In this document: positions 46,134 through 55,149 of the stretch, piece after piece
Numbering within the stretch: position 1 is the first letter of the stretch
Layout of the letters: every line of letters begins with the position of its first letter
Origin: CAZDRX01 sp964508225
GTDB lineage: Bacteria > Patescibacteriota > Gracilibacteria > Peribacterales > Peribacteraceae
Assembly (NCBI GenBank): GCA_964508225.1
Contig: CAZDRX010000006.1
Coordinates: forward strand, 1-64,000
Length of the DNA stretch: 64,000 nt
Reading direction: 5' to 3'
Program-made: the position numbers and the translations under genes
The notes under the pieces: model-generated
What the model saw: the letters and a program-made list of their open reading frames with translations, nothing else
The model's database searches: none
What the model was told of the DNA's origin: nothing

Positions 46134-46181
46134 GACACCTCTTCCTCGGCAGTCTCCTGTCCTTATGGACAAAGAGGTGTC
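46134..46181. repeat. Inverted repeat upstream of secA
   Basis: A 10-bp inverted repeat (GACACCTCTT at 46134-46143 with AAGAGGTGTC at 46172-46181) encloses a second hairpin GTCC-ttat-GGAC (46159-46170). It lies just upstream of the secA -10 and would cover the -35 region. No T-run follows on either strand at the right place, so an operator or RNA hairpin at the end of the upstream operon is more likely than a classic terminator. Confidence 0.5.
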
Positions 46182-46232
46182 GTCAAAAAGCGATCTTCTC
46201 ATCGGAGAGCCTCTTTAAAGCTTTCCTGTGCG

Positions 46233-46886
46233 TTACGCAGCTGATCCGTTCAGCTTCCCAAGAGCTTCGCGCTCCGCCGCTGCCAGTGTATCGACGTCGC
46301 TCGCGTGCGAACGCTCGCTCTGCACATTCATCCGCTCATAGATCATGTTCAGATCCTCGGGTCCCATACCGTACTTCTTCACCACCTGAAACCATGCCGG
46401 CACGGCGTGCACCGGGGCGGGCGTGTGTACCCAGCGCAGGTAGTTTGCGGGATCCTGCTCCTTGGCGAGCATCTCAGCGGCGTCACCTCCGTCCAGAGCC
46501 ACCGTTCCGTGCAGAGCAGACTCTTTCCTGTACAGATCCTTGATGCGTGAAATGAGGAGGCCCGCCACGAACTTCGGATCTTTCGCGAGTCCTTCGTCGG
46601 CCATCTTTTCGATCGCGGCGAGGCTGGCCGGATTCCTGTCGCCGATGAGTGCGGCGAGATTCGATTCCGGCATGTGTGCGTTCGCGAGGACTTCGCGGCC
46701 TGCCCTCTCCGATGTCTTCGGCGCGAGTGCGAAGAACCCCCACTTGCGTCCGAGACGCAGGTAGTCGGAGACCTCCTGTCTGCTTGTGCGGAGAAGATCC
46801 AATTCGTCCCTCTGCATGGAAGCATCGAGCTGCCTCAGGCGTGCTTCATTGCGCGGAGCCGGTGTGAGTTCGGGAGAGTGTGTCAT
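46233..46886 (-). CDS. Unknown protein, last gene of the giant-protein operon
   Basis: The 217-residue protein is soluble, mainly helical, with no signal or membrane segment. I do not recognise it. Its ATG overlaps the stop of the 1979-residue gene (ATGA), so its translation is coupled to it and the product probably acts with it. Composition (Ala, Glu, Asp-rich) is like the large protein's helical parts. Confidence 0.7.
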   Translation of the reverse strand: MTHSPELTPAPRNEARLRQLDASMQRDELDLLRTSRQEVSDYLRLGRKWGFFALAPKTSERAGREVLANAHMPESNLAALIGDRNPASLAAIEKMADEGLAKDPKFVAGLLISRIKDLYRKESALHGTVALDGGDAAEMLAKEQDPANYLRWVHTPAPVHAVPAWFQVVKKYGMGPEDLNMIYERMNVQSERSHASDVDTLAAAEREALGKLNGSAA

Positions 46887-49800
46887 GCTGCTTTGCGTTG
46901 GAGAGGGGCACTGCTTCCGGCAGTTCTAAACATTCTATCACCAAACTCCTTCCAAGTCACGGGAGCGCTGCGTGCTGCGGTTTGCGCCTCGTTGAACGCC
47001 TGCAGAACGGGCACATTCTCGCCCGCTGCATTCTGCATCACGTAATCGGCGGGGAGCGATCCGATGTAATCCTGCACGACGCTTTCCGTGTATGTCTGAA
47101 GCGCATTCACATCAACCAGTTCCACCGGATTACCATCCACACCATCGATCGTGATCGGTTCGCCATTCACGAGCTTGTCGATATTGGCGCGTGCGAGTCC
47201 GCGGATCGCGTCGATGCGGAGTCCGGTCTCGACAGCGGTGCGCGTGGCCTCGTACTCCGGATTCTTGCCGATCTTCACTTCGATCACGAGACGGGAGTTT
47301 GTCGGCAGACTCAGCGTGCCGCCGTTTTCGGCGAAGTAGGCTTCCGCTGCCTGACGCGCCGCCGGATCGGTCGATTCCATATTCCCTGCGTGCATGACGA
47401 ATGTGTTCAATGCATCCTCACTCGCCTTCGGGAATTTACCAAAATCATCCGCGGCCTTGATGATGCCGGACGTCGCGGCTCTTGCGGCGCTCTTCGGATC
47501 GAGTGCGCGGGAGATCGTGGCAAGACCGTTGATGTCCACGGTGTACGTCGCGTGCACTTTTCCTTCCGGATCGATCTGAAGCTCCGGAGACACGCTCGCG
47601 GCGAGCATGCCGAGGTTCGACGTGATCGCGAAATCGCTGCCTTCCCACTGCATCGTGCTCTCGAGTGACGTGAGATACGCCTGCCGTGTCTCCTCCGGGA
47701 TGTCCTTCATCTGTGCGATGCGGTCCTGCATCGCGACGCGCATGGACTTGGCCTGATCGCGCAGACCCTTCACTTCCGGCGACTGCTTCAGGAAGGCCTT
47801 CACAGCTTCATCGCCCCTCTGCTTCACCTGCTTGTCATCCAAGCCCTCCGCTTTTGCTTTCGCTCTCGCGGCGTCCTCGACCGGTTTCGTCAGGCCGTTG
47901 ATTTCCCGGTGGATCTGTTCGATGCGCGCCATCGTCGCCATCACTTCCGGATTGTTCTTGAAGAGCGGCGAAGCCTTCAGGTTACTCACGGTTGCGAGAC
48001 AGTCGACGAGTGCGACGGCAGCGGCCACGCGGTCGGCTGCGGGTGCATTCTGATCCGCGATGATGTCGAGCTTCGTGGCGTAATCGGCATACTGCTTGTC
48101 GCTGCGTCCCATCGAATCCGAGTGATCGAGCACGGCGTTGCGGATCGTGACGTAGCCCTCCCGTCCGAAGATCTGTTCGTACGCCTCGCGCTTGGATTCC
48201 ACACGGAGCGTGCTCTCGAGCGGGTGGTCCTTCGAACTGTCGAAGACACCATCCCCCGGCGTTTTGCCGACCAGTGTGCGCTTGGTGTAGCCCATATCGT
48301 GGTCGAATGTCGCCTGCATCGCGAGCACGCGCATCGCGGGCGTGAAGCCCATCTGGCCGTAGAGGCTGTTCAGCATCTCCGAGTTTCCACGGAGCACGTG
48401 GAGTGTGCCATGGCTGGAACCCACCAGCGTCATGTGGTCCATGATGTTCTGGTGGCTGAGGTTGATGGCGTTGTCTGCGACGAGGTTGAGAAGCTGCTGC
48501 GGCGTCGCCTTGAAGTCGGGGCTTGCACGGAAGTCCTGCACATAGCGTGCGGAGAATTCGAGGATCTTCCAGCGTTCGGCATCGGGGAGTGACGCGTCGC
48601 CGGCCTTGGCCTCGATACCTTCGAGGAGCGTTGCGGTCTCGAGGAGAATCGTGCGGTCGACGGAATCGAGCTGCGGATTGGCTGCGAGCACCTGCTCCAC
48701 CTGCGCGCGCGTGAAAGTGGCATTCGGGTCGTTCGCGAGAGCACTCATGGCTTCCACCACGGGAGCGAGCCGCGTACTCACTTCCGGATTCGTTCCGAGA
48801 TGGACGGCGTCCTGTGCATCGAATTCGCCATTCGGTGTCACAGGACGACCTCCTTCGATTGTCTGATCGGGACTGAGGAGCCACTCCATGTACTGATCCA
48901 TACTCGCGAGCGGCTGCTCGCCGCGGGCGATGCGTGCCTCGTTCTCCTTCTGCATCCCTGCCTCATGGAGGCTGCGGTCGAGCGCCTGCTTCGCCTCCAT
49001 GTCGATGCCCGGCATGAGCTTGTTTAAATCCCGGATCGCGGAGCCGATGTACTTTCCTTCCAGACCGATGCTGCCGTTTTCGATCGCGGCCACCACCTGC
49101 TCGAACTTCGCGCAGTTCGCGACGACGTCGGCTTCGCTCAGTTCCTTGCCACCCTGTGCCTTCAGAAGCGCGTTGTAGCGTGCGACAGCTTCCGTGCGCG
49201 TCGCCGGATCGGCCACAGACTTCGCGAGTGCGACGCGGTCACTGACAAGTGTGAGCGCTGCTTCCTGCACGACTTCCGGACCTGCGCCCGTGCGGTTGCG
49301 TGCGCCGATGAGACCGATTTCACCACTCTCCGTCACCTGATAGATGTCTGCGGGTGTCGCCTCCGTCTTTTGGTACACGTCTGCGGGTGCCTCCTCCGTC
49401 TTCTGATGGATGTCCGCAGCTCCTGCATCTGTCGTCGAGATGGGTGTTTCCGATGGTGTCTCCGCTGACGTCGTCTCCACACCGGCCGTCTCCGGACGCA
49501 CATTGAAGGTGTGACCTTCGTGATCGGTGACGACCAGATACTCGCCTGCATTCGTCACGGAAGGGTAGCCCTGCGCTTTCACCGCTGCCTCCGCCTGTGC
49601 GAGGCCTGCCGTGCCTTCGGCCGTGAAGTCGCCGAGGAATGCGCCGCCACTCGACGGAACTCTCGTCGGCTTGAAGCCGCGTGCGACCGTGAGGAGGAAC
49701 GCCGCACAGGGGCCGAGCTTGGTGTCGATCTGCGCGAGCACTGCCTCGACTCCTTTCTCTTTCACGAATTCATCCGAGAGCTCGTCGAGCGTTTCATTGA

Positions 49801-52800
49801 ACCATGTCTTGATGAACGAAGACTTCTCGGCGCCGACGCGAGCAGCGTCATCTCCCACCTGCGAGAGGTACGACATGACACGGTTCGCCATCGGGCTGCG
49901 TGTTGCAAGACCCTGCACCCACCTGCTGTTCTGCGCGAGCACGCTCAGGCGAGACGCCACCACGGTACCGAGACCGAGTGTCGCATACGTCGTGACGAAG
50001 CTGAACGCGAATTCCTGCGCGTAGGGACTCGCCACGTCTTTGATGAATTCCATCGGCACCTTCTTTCCGGTGACCGGATCGAGCACTTCCTGACCTTCGA
50101 GGTATGCGCCCAGCCGCGAGCGGTTGCTGTATGCGAGTCTGCCGCTTCTCACGTCTGCATCGAGAAGTTGCCTGCCTGCCCGCACGCCTTCCGCTCCGAG
50201 CTCGGCTCCGATGATGCCGCCTGCTGCGCCTGCCGCTGCGATTGCCCAGAGAGGGGTCGCGGCTCCGCAGGTGGCGATGACCGTGACGACCACGGCGGTG
50301 GCGACGACGATGGCGGCAAGGATCTTCGGGAATTCCGTCGAGAACCACCGTGCCCACGTGTCGGCATCGAACTTCGACTTGTCCATGATCGTCTCGAAAA
50401 TATCGAGAACTTTTCCGCTCTGGAGGAGATCGGCGAATTGCTGGAGTGAAGCGATGCGCGCATCGATCTCCTTCTCCACGCCGCCGAGCGCCACGCCGAG
50501 ATTCGCGTCCTTGAGCGCGCGGAGTTCCGACAGCGCCTGATTCACGTTCATGGCGGTATTCGGGTTGCGCAGGAGCTGGAGCATCGGCTCGGCTTCGCCG
50601 CGTGCGAAGTCCACCATCCCCTGACGCTTCGTGCCTTCGCTGCCTGCACTCATGAGCTTCTGCAGATGCGACATGGACTCGCCGATGGCGCTTGCCGCCT
50701 GCGTTGTCTGGCTGATCGCCGGGCTCTGGTCGATGGCACGGAGAATGTCGCGTCCGTCCTCTTCGCGTCTGCGCACCAGATCCGATACGGAGTCCGCTTC
50801 GGTCTGTGTCGGATCTTTCACGTCGGCGGTCGTGAGTTGGTCACCGCTGATCTGTGCGTATTCCAGATCGGACGCACGGATCATGTCCGCGGTCATCACT
50901 TTTCTGATGGCTCTGGAGCCGCGACCGGAACCTTCGGTTTCGGGAGTGCGCAGCATGATGTTGCTCGGCTCGCGTTTGAGGACGAGCGTCATGCCCTGCG
51001 GTGCGGGCTTGTTCAGAATTTCCCACGCATCGGTGGCGACCGTCATGCCTTCGTAGGTTCTGCCGGATGCCGTCGTGATGGTGATGAGACGCTTGTTGTA
51101 CGGCGTGCCGTCGAGATTCCGGAGCGCGGCCGCCGGCTTCAGCACGTAATCCGATACCCGGAAGGCGCGCTGCCTGCCGATCTGTTCACGCGCGATCGCC
51201 GCGCGCGGATCCGTGCCCATGTCGATCGGCTGGCCGTTTGCATCGAGGACATTGCCTTCATTCGTGGAGGTGCCGATGTCTTTCGCGTCCAGCAGGGAAG
51301 CGTTGAAGTCCGTGCCGGTGTATCTGTAGGACGGAGTGCCTCCACGACCGCTCCCCGTTGATGTGAAGGAGAGCGCCGTGATGTTTTTCAGGATCACGGG
51401 CTTCGCTCCGCGCGGAAGACTGTCGATGCGCTGCTTGGCTGCGGGCGTGAGTGCGACACTCTTCTTCGCCCCTGCGGCGTCGATGATGTCCACGTAGGAA
51501 AATCCTTTGAAGTAGCTGGACTTGTCCTCACCTCTTGCATCCCGCACAGTCCGCCCGCTGAAGTAGCGGTCGCCGGCGGTGACCTGACTGAAGCGGGTCA
51601 CGGTGCGCGCGTGCACCTGATCCACGACGTCGGCTGCTGCCGCACTCTCTCTTGCCTCCTCCACGGCGGTATCGACCGGCCTGCCGTTTCTCTGTCCCGT
51701 GAGCGTCTGTTCAAACGGCGTGAGCGTTACATTCTTCTTTGCATTCGCCGCGTCCAGTGCGAGGTTCGGGTCGAGAGTCTCGAGCGTCGATCCGTACTGT
51801 TCCTGTACGCGCATGAGCGTCCGGTCCGCATCCGCCGTGCGTCCGTTTTCCCGTGCACCTGCGACATTCTGCCGGACGAGCGCAAGATCAAGTGTCGTCA
51901 CACGGGTGCCGATGCCCTGCATTTTTTCCTGGATGAGGCGGATATCCCCTTGCAGTCTCTCCACGATCGCCACGTTGCGTGCGATCTGTTCGTCATCCGC
52001 ACTCTCGCTCGTCCGCCTTGCGAGACCTTCGATGTCCTGCGCGAGGGTGTACTTCTTGTCACTCAGTTCCTGCTCGGCGGTCTTGAGCTCATCGATGCCC
52101 GCTTCGCGCGCCGCACGGATCGTGTCTTCCGGACCCGGCGTGCCGATGAGGAATGCGTTCGGCGAAGCCGCGAGCACGCCGCGTGCAAGCTGGTAGACGA
52201 CGTCTTTCCCGGATGGGACCTGCTGATTCGGGAAGAGCGTCTTCATGAGTTCCGGCGGCAGAGCCTCGAAGAGACTCATGCGTGACTGCACGAGACGGAT
52301 GTCTGCCTCGGTGTAGTGAGTCGCGGCGTCCGTTGCGAGCTGTGCGCATTCGGCCTTCGCCGTCTCGTCGGCTGGCTGCAGGACGGACTCGAACAACTCG
52401 CTGATCGGACGTGGAACGGGTTTCTCCGACGATGCTTCGTTGTTCTCAGGCGCGGTACCGGCCACCTCCAGTGTCGCCGTGAGCTGCTCGACGCGCTGTG
52501 CGAACGCATCGGTCTGCGCGGCTGCATTTCCTGCGTCGATGGTCTGCAGAAGATTCAGGAGCCCCTGCTCCGTCTGCTTGCAGGAGTTTTCCAGTGTCTG
52601 CCATGCGGGGTTTCGCTGGTCACGCAGCACGTCGGCCTTTCGTTGGAGATCGCGGATTTTTCCCTGCAGATCATTCGTCTTGTTCAGGTACGTCTCGCCG
52701 AGTTCTTCCGGCGTACGGTCAGCCTGACCGAGGTCCACCTTGCGGTCTTCCTTGCGGTCGAGCGAGTCGATACGCCGCTGTTCGGCGTCGACGCCGGCCT

Positions 52801-52822
52801 GTTCGGGACCGTTCGGACTCAT
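46883..52822 (-). CDS. Giant 1979-residue protein with HD-type metal site
   Basis: The longest gene of the window encodes a protein without signal peptide. Residues 1-350 are largely coiled coil. 350-700 is a mixed region. About 834-880 holds one or two hydrophobic, Ala/Gly-rich segments that may cross the membrane, and a weaker one follows near 950. About 1140-1180 has three short tandem repeats of the type DVYQKTEATPA. About 1465-1610 carries spaced residues of an HD phosphohydrolase: H1471 (or H1475), H1508-D1509 in FDHDMGYT, H1533, H1567 in LDHSDS, and D1607 in ALVDCL. The C-terminal 350 residues are unassigned. It is ATGA-linked to a gene on each side. I assign no function beyond a possible phosphohydrolase or nucleotide-binding role. 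Confidence 0.75.
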   Translation of the reverse strand: MSPNGPEQAGVDAEQRRIDSLDRKEDRKVDLGQADRTPEELGETYLNKTNDLQGKIRDLQRKADVLRDQRNPAWQTLENSCKQTEQGLLNLLQTIDAGNAAAQTDAFAQRVEQLTATLEVAGTAPENNEASSEKPVPRPISELFESVLQPADETAKAECAQLATDAATHYTEADIRLVQSRMSLFEALPPELMKTLFPNQQVPSGKDVVYQLARGVLAASPNAFLIGTPGPEDTIRAAREAGIDELKTAEQELSDKKYTLAQDIEGLARRTSESADDEQIARNVAIVERLQGDIRLIQEKMQGIGTRVTTLDLALVRQNVAGARENGRTADADRTLMRVQEQYGSTLETLDPNLALDAANAKKNVTLTPFEQTLTGQRNGRPVDTAVEEARESAAAADVVDQVHARTVTRFSQVTAGDRYFSGRTVRDARGEDKSSYFKGFSYVDIIDAAGAKKSVALTPAAKQRIDSLPRGAKPVILKNITALSFTSTGSGRGGTPSYRYTGTDFNASLLDAKDIGTSTNEGNVLDANGQPIDMGTDPRAAIAREQIGRQRAFRVSDYVLKPAAALRNLDGTPYNKRLITITTASGRTYEGMTVATDAWEILNKPAPQGMTLVLKREPSNIMLRTPETEGSGRGSRAIRKVMTADMIRASDLEYAQISGDQLTTADVKDPTQTEADSVSDLVRRREEDGRDILRAIDQSPAISQTTQAASAIGESMSHLQKLMSAGSEGTKRQGMVDFARGEAEPMLQLLRNPNTAMNVNQALSELRALKDANLGVALGGVEKEIDARIASLQQFADLLQSGKVLDIFETIMDKSKFDADTWARWFSTEFPKILAAIVVATAVVVTVIATCGAATPLWAIAAAGAAGGIIGAELGAEGVRAGRQLLDADVRSGRLAYSNRSRLGAYLEGQEVLDPVTGKKVPMEFIKDVASPYAQEFAFSFVTTYATLGLGTVVASRLSVLAQNSRWVQGLATRSPMANRVMSYLSQVGDDAARVGAEKSSFIKTWFNETLDELSDEFVKEKGVEAVLAQIDTKLGPCAAFLLTVARGFKPTRVPSSGGAFLGDFTAEGTAGLAQAEAAVKAQGYPSVTNAGEYLVVTDHEGHTFNVRPETAGVETTSAETPSETPISTTDAGAADIHQKTEEAPADVYQKTEATPADIYQVTESGEIGLIGARNRTGAGPEVVQEAALTLVSDRVALAKSVADPATRTEAVARYNALLKAQGGKELSEADVVANCAKFEQVVAAIENGSIGLEGKYIGSAIRDLNKLMPGIDMEAKQALDRSLHEAGMQKENEARIARGEQPLASMDQYMEWLLSPDQTIEGGRPVTPNGEFDAQDAVHLGTNPEVSTRLAPVVEAMSALANDPNATFTRAQVEQVLAANPQLDSVDRTILLETATLLEGIEAKAGDASLPDAERWKILEFSARYVQDFRASPDFKATPQQLLNLVADNAINLSHQNIMDHMTLVGSSHGTLHVLRGNSEMLNSLYGQMGFTPAMRVLAMQATFDHDMGYTKRTLVGKTPGDGVFDSSKDHPLESTLRVESKREAYEQIFGREGYVTIRNAVLDHSDSMGRSDKQYADYATKLDIIADQNAPAADRVAAAVALVDCLATVSNLKASPLFKNNPEVMATMARIEQIHREINGLTKPVEDAARAKAKAEGLDDKQVKQRGDEAVKAFLKQSPEVKGLRDQAKSMRVAMQDRIAQMKDIPEETRQAYLTSLESTMQWEGSDFAITSNLGMLAASVSPELQIDPEGKVHATYTVDINGLATISRALDPKSAARAATSGIIKAADDFGKFPKASEDALNTFVMHAGNMESTDPAARQAAEAYFAENGGTLSLPTNSRLVIEVKIGKNPEYEATRTAVETGLRIDAIRGLARANIDKLVNGEPITIDGVDGNPVELVDVNALQTYTESVVQDYIGSLPADYVMQNAAGENVPVLQAFNEAQTAARSAPVTWKEFGDRMFRTAGSSAPLQRKAA

Positions 52823-53181
52823 GCGGCGTCGAGAAGGGATTCGGCACTGGCGGTTTCAGCGTTGCGTTCCACATGTTCGCCGCTCTGCGTGAGATAGCGG
52901 CCTGCCTGACGGAAGAACGTGTCGAGTTGTTTCGTCACAGATTCGCCCTCTCCCTTGGCCGCCGCGCTCTTGACGGTGTCACTCACCATCGTCTGCACGA
53001 CGCCCGCCTCCGTCCGGAGGAGAGTGGACAGTGCATCGCGCTGCTGCGTGCCTGCTGCCTCTGCAAAAGTCCGTGCCCGCGCCTTCTGTTCGGGGCTCAG
53101 CAACGCCGATCGGTCGATCAGCTGCAGGAGTGGCGCAGCCTCAGAAACCTCGGGAGATTGATCGGTGTTTGTGTGAGCCAT
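52819..53181 (-). CDS. Unknown small protein, first gene of the giant-protein operon
   Basis: The 120-residue protein is soluble and helical, rich in Ala, Glu and Thr, without recognised motifs. Its stop overlaps the start of the 1979-residue gene (ATGA). A TACAAT ends 10 nt before the ATG and pairs with a TTGTGA, giving the operon promoter. It may be an adaptor or chaperone for the giant protein, by context only. Confidence 0.65.
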   Translation of the reverse strand: MAHTNTDQSPEVSEAAPLLQLIDRSALLSPEQKARARTFAEAAGTQQRDALSTLLRTEAGVVQTMVSDTVKSAAAKGEGESVTKQLDTFFRQAGRYLTQSGEHVERNAETASAESLLDAA

Positions 53182-53191
53182 AAATCATGAT

Positions 53192-53220
53192 ATTGTAGCA
53201 GTTTTTTCGTCTTTTCACAA
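53192..53220 (-). promoter_or_regulatory. Promoter of the giant-protein operon
   Basis: On the minus strand TTGTGA (53220-53215), a 17-nt spacer and TACAAT (53197-53192) form a reasonable sigma-70-like promoter ending 10 nt before the first gene of the operon. Confidence 0.6.
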
Positions 53221-53267
53221 TGATCGGCCTGAGGCCTTGGCCGGTGAGAGCCCTGCAGAGTCGATAG

Positions 53268-53296
53268 TTGATTGAATACTATTATTATGTTATAAT
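53268..53296 (+). promoter_or_regulatory. Promoter of the divergent unknown gene
   Basis: TTGATT (53268-53273), 17 nt, TATAAT (53291-53296). It faces away from the giant-protein operon promoter; about 48 bp containing a GGCCT-GA-GGCC-type repeat separates the two -35 regions. Confidence 0.7.
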
Positions 53297-53321
53297 AGTA
53301 ATGTATTTCACCCACACACAT

Positions 53322-54161
53322 ATGATGAATCTTTTCACGGAGAACCGTTTCTGCTTCCGCAATGAACAGTCCGACAATGTCCGGGCAGGCGATCCGCAGT
53401 GGTCATTCGGCGATCTCCCTTTCAGCTCGAAATTTCAGTTCGCCGATGGCATCCGTGACGACAGAACCCAGTACACGAAGGATGGTGTGCGTGATGCATC
53501 CGTACGCATCGATTCCCGCACTGTCGGCATGGTTTCACCGCATGAGACCACACCGGTCAAAAATGCCGTGATTCCGACGGTGGAGGAAGTGCGCGCCCGC
53601 TACACCGCCATCATGGAGGAGCCGAACTACCATCTTCCGATGCCAGCAACTCTCGCCCTTGCGTTCGAGCGTGAGACGCTCGCGGACGTGGAACGCGCCC
53701 GCATTGCCAGGGAGAACGGTGGTGTCCCGTACGGTCCGACGAAGAATCCTTCGGATACACTGCGTGAGTACATCGATTGGAACGATGTGCCGGCCGGTTC
53801 CTTCTTCTGCTTTCATCAGAAGCCGGAGTCCCGCGATTCCGTCTATCTTCTCGTCGGATCCAAATACGTGATGCGGATCTGTGATTTCGGACAGTGGGTA
53901 CAGGGCTTCAAGGGTTACAGCATCACCAACACGTCGAAGAAAATCACCGATGTCGTGGACAATCCTTCCAGAATGAAGAACTTGAAGGTACTCGTTCTCT
54001 CGGCAGAGACGCCGGAGGAATTCGAGCGCGTGCTCACCACGGGCAAGAATCGCCCCGACGCCTCACCGCGCTCCGAGGCAAACGATGCCTACCACGACGA
54101 ACTCCGCGCCAAGAATGCAGCGTTCTGGAAAGGCGTCGAAGAGCGTACGCAGGCTTCCTAA
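53322..54161 (+). CDS. Unknown protein divergent from the giant-protein operon
   Basis: The 279-residue product has no signal or membrane helix. It starts with an aromatic, Asn/Asp-rich stretch and continues as a mixed fold with WNDVPAGSFFCFHQKPESRDSVYLLVG and WVQGFKGYSI segments; no family is recognised. Two starts are possible: ATG 53301, only 4 nt after the -10 and probably upstream of the transcript start, and ATG 53322 (followed by a second ATG). I prefer 53322. Its position opposite the 1979-residue operon suggests a related role but this is unproven. Confidence 0.65.
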   Translation: MMNLFTENRFCFRNEQSDNVRAGDPQWSFGDLPFSSKFQFADGIRDDRTQYTKDGVRDASVRIDSRTVGMVSPHETTPVKNAVIPTVEEVRARYTAIMEEPNYHLPMPATLALAFERETLADVERARIARENGGVPYGPTKNPSDTLREYIDWNDVPAGSFFCFHQKPESRDSVYLLVGSKYVMRICDFGQWVQGFKGYSITNTSKKITDVVDNPSRMKNLKVLVLSAETPEEFERVLTTGKNRPDASPRSEANDAYHDELRAKNAAFWKGVEERTQAS

Positions 54162-54454
54162 AGCAGAATCGCCGGACGCGTGTTCGTGAAGAACCGCAGG
54201 TACGCCTGCCACTTTGCGTAGTAGCGGATCACGTCCATCTCGTGGTCGAACAGGGAGCGGCTCCTTTCGCCGAGCAGCAGCATGTACACGAAGTGCAGAA
54301 TGCTCAGAACGGCAAACCACACGCCGTAGACCATGAACGGAAGCAGGATCACCGGCACCCAGAGGCAGCGGAAGATGAAGAAACGCGAGATCTTCTCCTG
54401 ATAGGCAATCTCGACGATCACGGCTTCCGTGATTTTCTTCTTGCGGTTGAACAT
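54158..54454 (-). CDS. DUF4389-like small membrane protein
   Basis: The 98-residue protein has two hydrophobic segments and ends with the pattern VYMLLLGERSRSLF, IRYYAKWQAYLRF and FTNTRPA, which resembles DUF4389 proteins. Function of that family is unknown. The ATG at 54454 is preceded by GGTTTCCCACCTCCTCT; an in-frame ATG at 54478 would add eight residues. It lies downstream of tsaB on the same strand. Its last bases overlap the convergent gene. Confidence 0.7.
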   Translation of the reverse strand: MFNRKKKITEAVIVEIAYQEKISRFFIFRCLWVPVILLPFMVYGVWFAVLSILHFVYMLLLGERSRSLFDHEMDVIRYYAKWQAYLRFFTNTRPAILL

Positions 54455-54507
54455 AGAGGAGGTGGGAAACCCCTTCATGCTAGAGCCGACCGTATCGTTC
54501 GCCAAGA

Positions 54508-55114
54508 TCAGATCCCGCGTCCGTACCACGGCAGGAGCGGCGGCTCTCCGTACGTGAGCGTTTCGAGAAGTGCCGGGAGAATGTCCGTCAGCGGCTTCAC
54601 GCCCTCCGTCATCGTCACGGGGAGGGACTTCGCGTGTTCGGGAATCAGCTCCCCGATGAAGTCGGCGGTGTCGCGGATATCCTTCTTCACGTCCTCGAAG
54701 GTCACGAGCACGGGTTCCGGAATGTCCTTCGCGAGTGCTCCGAATCCGCGGACAAACAGGAGCTCCTTCTTCGTCGAGTGCAGCCAGAGTACGTCGGCCT
54801 CCTGATGTATCCGCGCATGCCAGAGATCGGAGAGGTGCACGCCCGCCACCGGGATCTTCAGGCTCCACGCGAGAGCGTTGGCGAGGCTTAAGCCCNNNNN
54901 NNNNNCTCATGAAGCCGCCGGGTCCGTTCGCAGCCGCGATCCGCGCGAGATCCTCCATCCGTACACCCGCTGAAGCGAGCATCGCGGTGATCGCCGGGAG
55001 CGTCTCGGCTTCCTTCGCGTGATCATCGATGGAGGAGCTGGCCACGGTACTGCCGCCCTGCACGAGGGCCACGCACTTCTTATGACTGGCGAAATCGAGG
55101 AAGAGAGTCGTCAT
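54508..55114 (-). CDS. tsaB: tRNA threonylcarbamoyladenosine biosynthesis protein TsaB (interrupted by an N gap)
   Basis: TsaB partners TsaD in making the t6A modification of tRNAs that read ANN codons. The N-terminal half (LFLDFASHKKCVALVQGG, then RIAAANGPGGF) is in one frame and the C-terminal half (LSLANALAWSLKIPVAGVHLSDLW, then ELIPEH) is in another. They are separated by ten Ns at 54896-54905 in the segment that normally reads GPGSFTGLR. The shift is explained by the placeholder length of the gap, not by a real mutation. The start ATG at 55114 is normal. tsaD and tsaE are not in the window. Confidence 0.85.
54896..54905. other. Assembly gap (ten Ns)
   Basis: Ten undetermined bases inside tsaB. 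The true distance is unknown and the flanking frames do not match, so the number of missing bases is not ten, or neighbouring bases are also lost. Confidence 0.95.
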
Positions 55115-55149
55115 GGGTGTACACGGGAGGGTATCATGAACGTCCGATC

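Noticed and set aside
53301..53321. ATG 53301 as the start of the divergent unknown gene
   Set aside because: It begins only 4 nt after the -10 hexamer, probably upstream of the transcript start; kept as an alternative.
54158..55114. Single 318-residue protein spanning the N gap
   Set aside because: Residues after the gap in this frame are not protein-like until the separate DUF4389 gene; the other frame continues TsaB.
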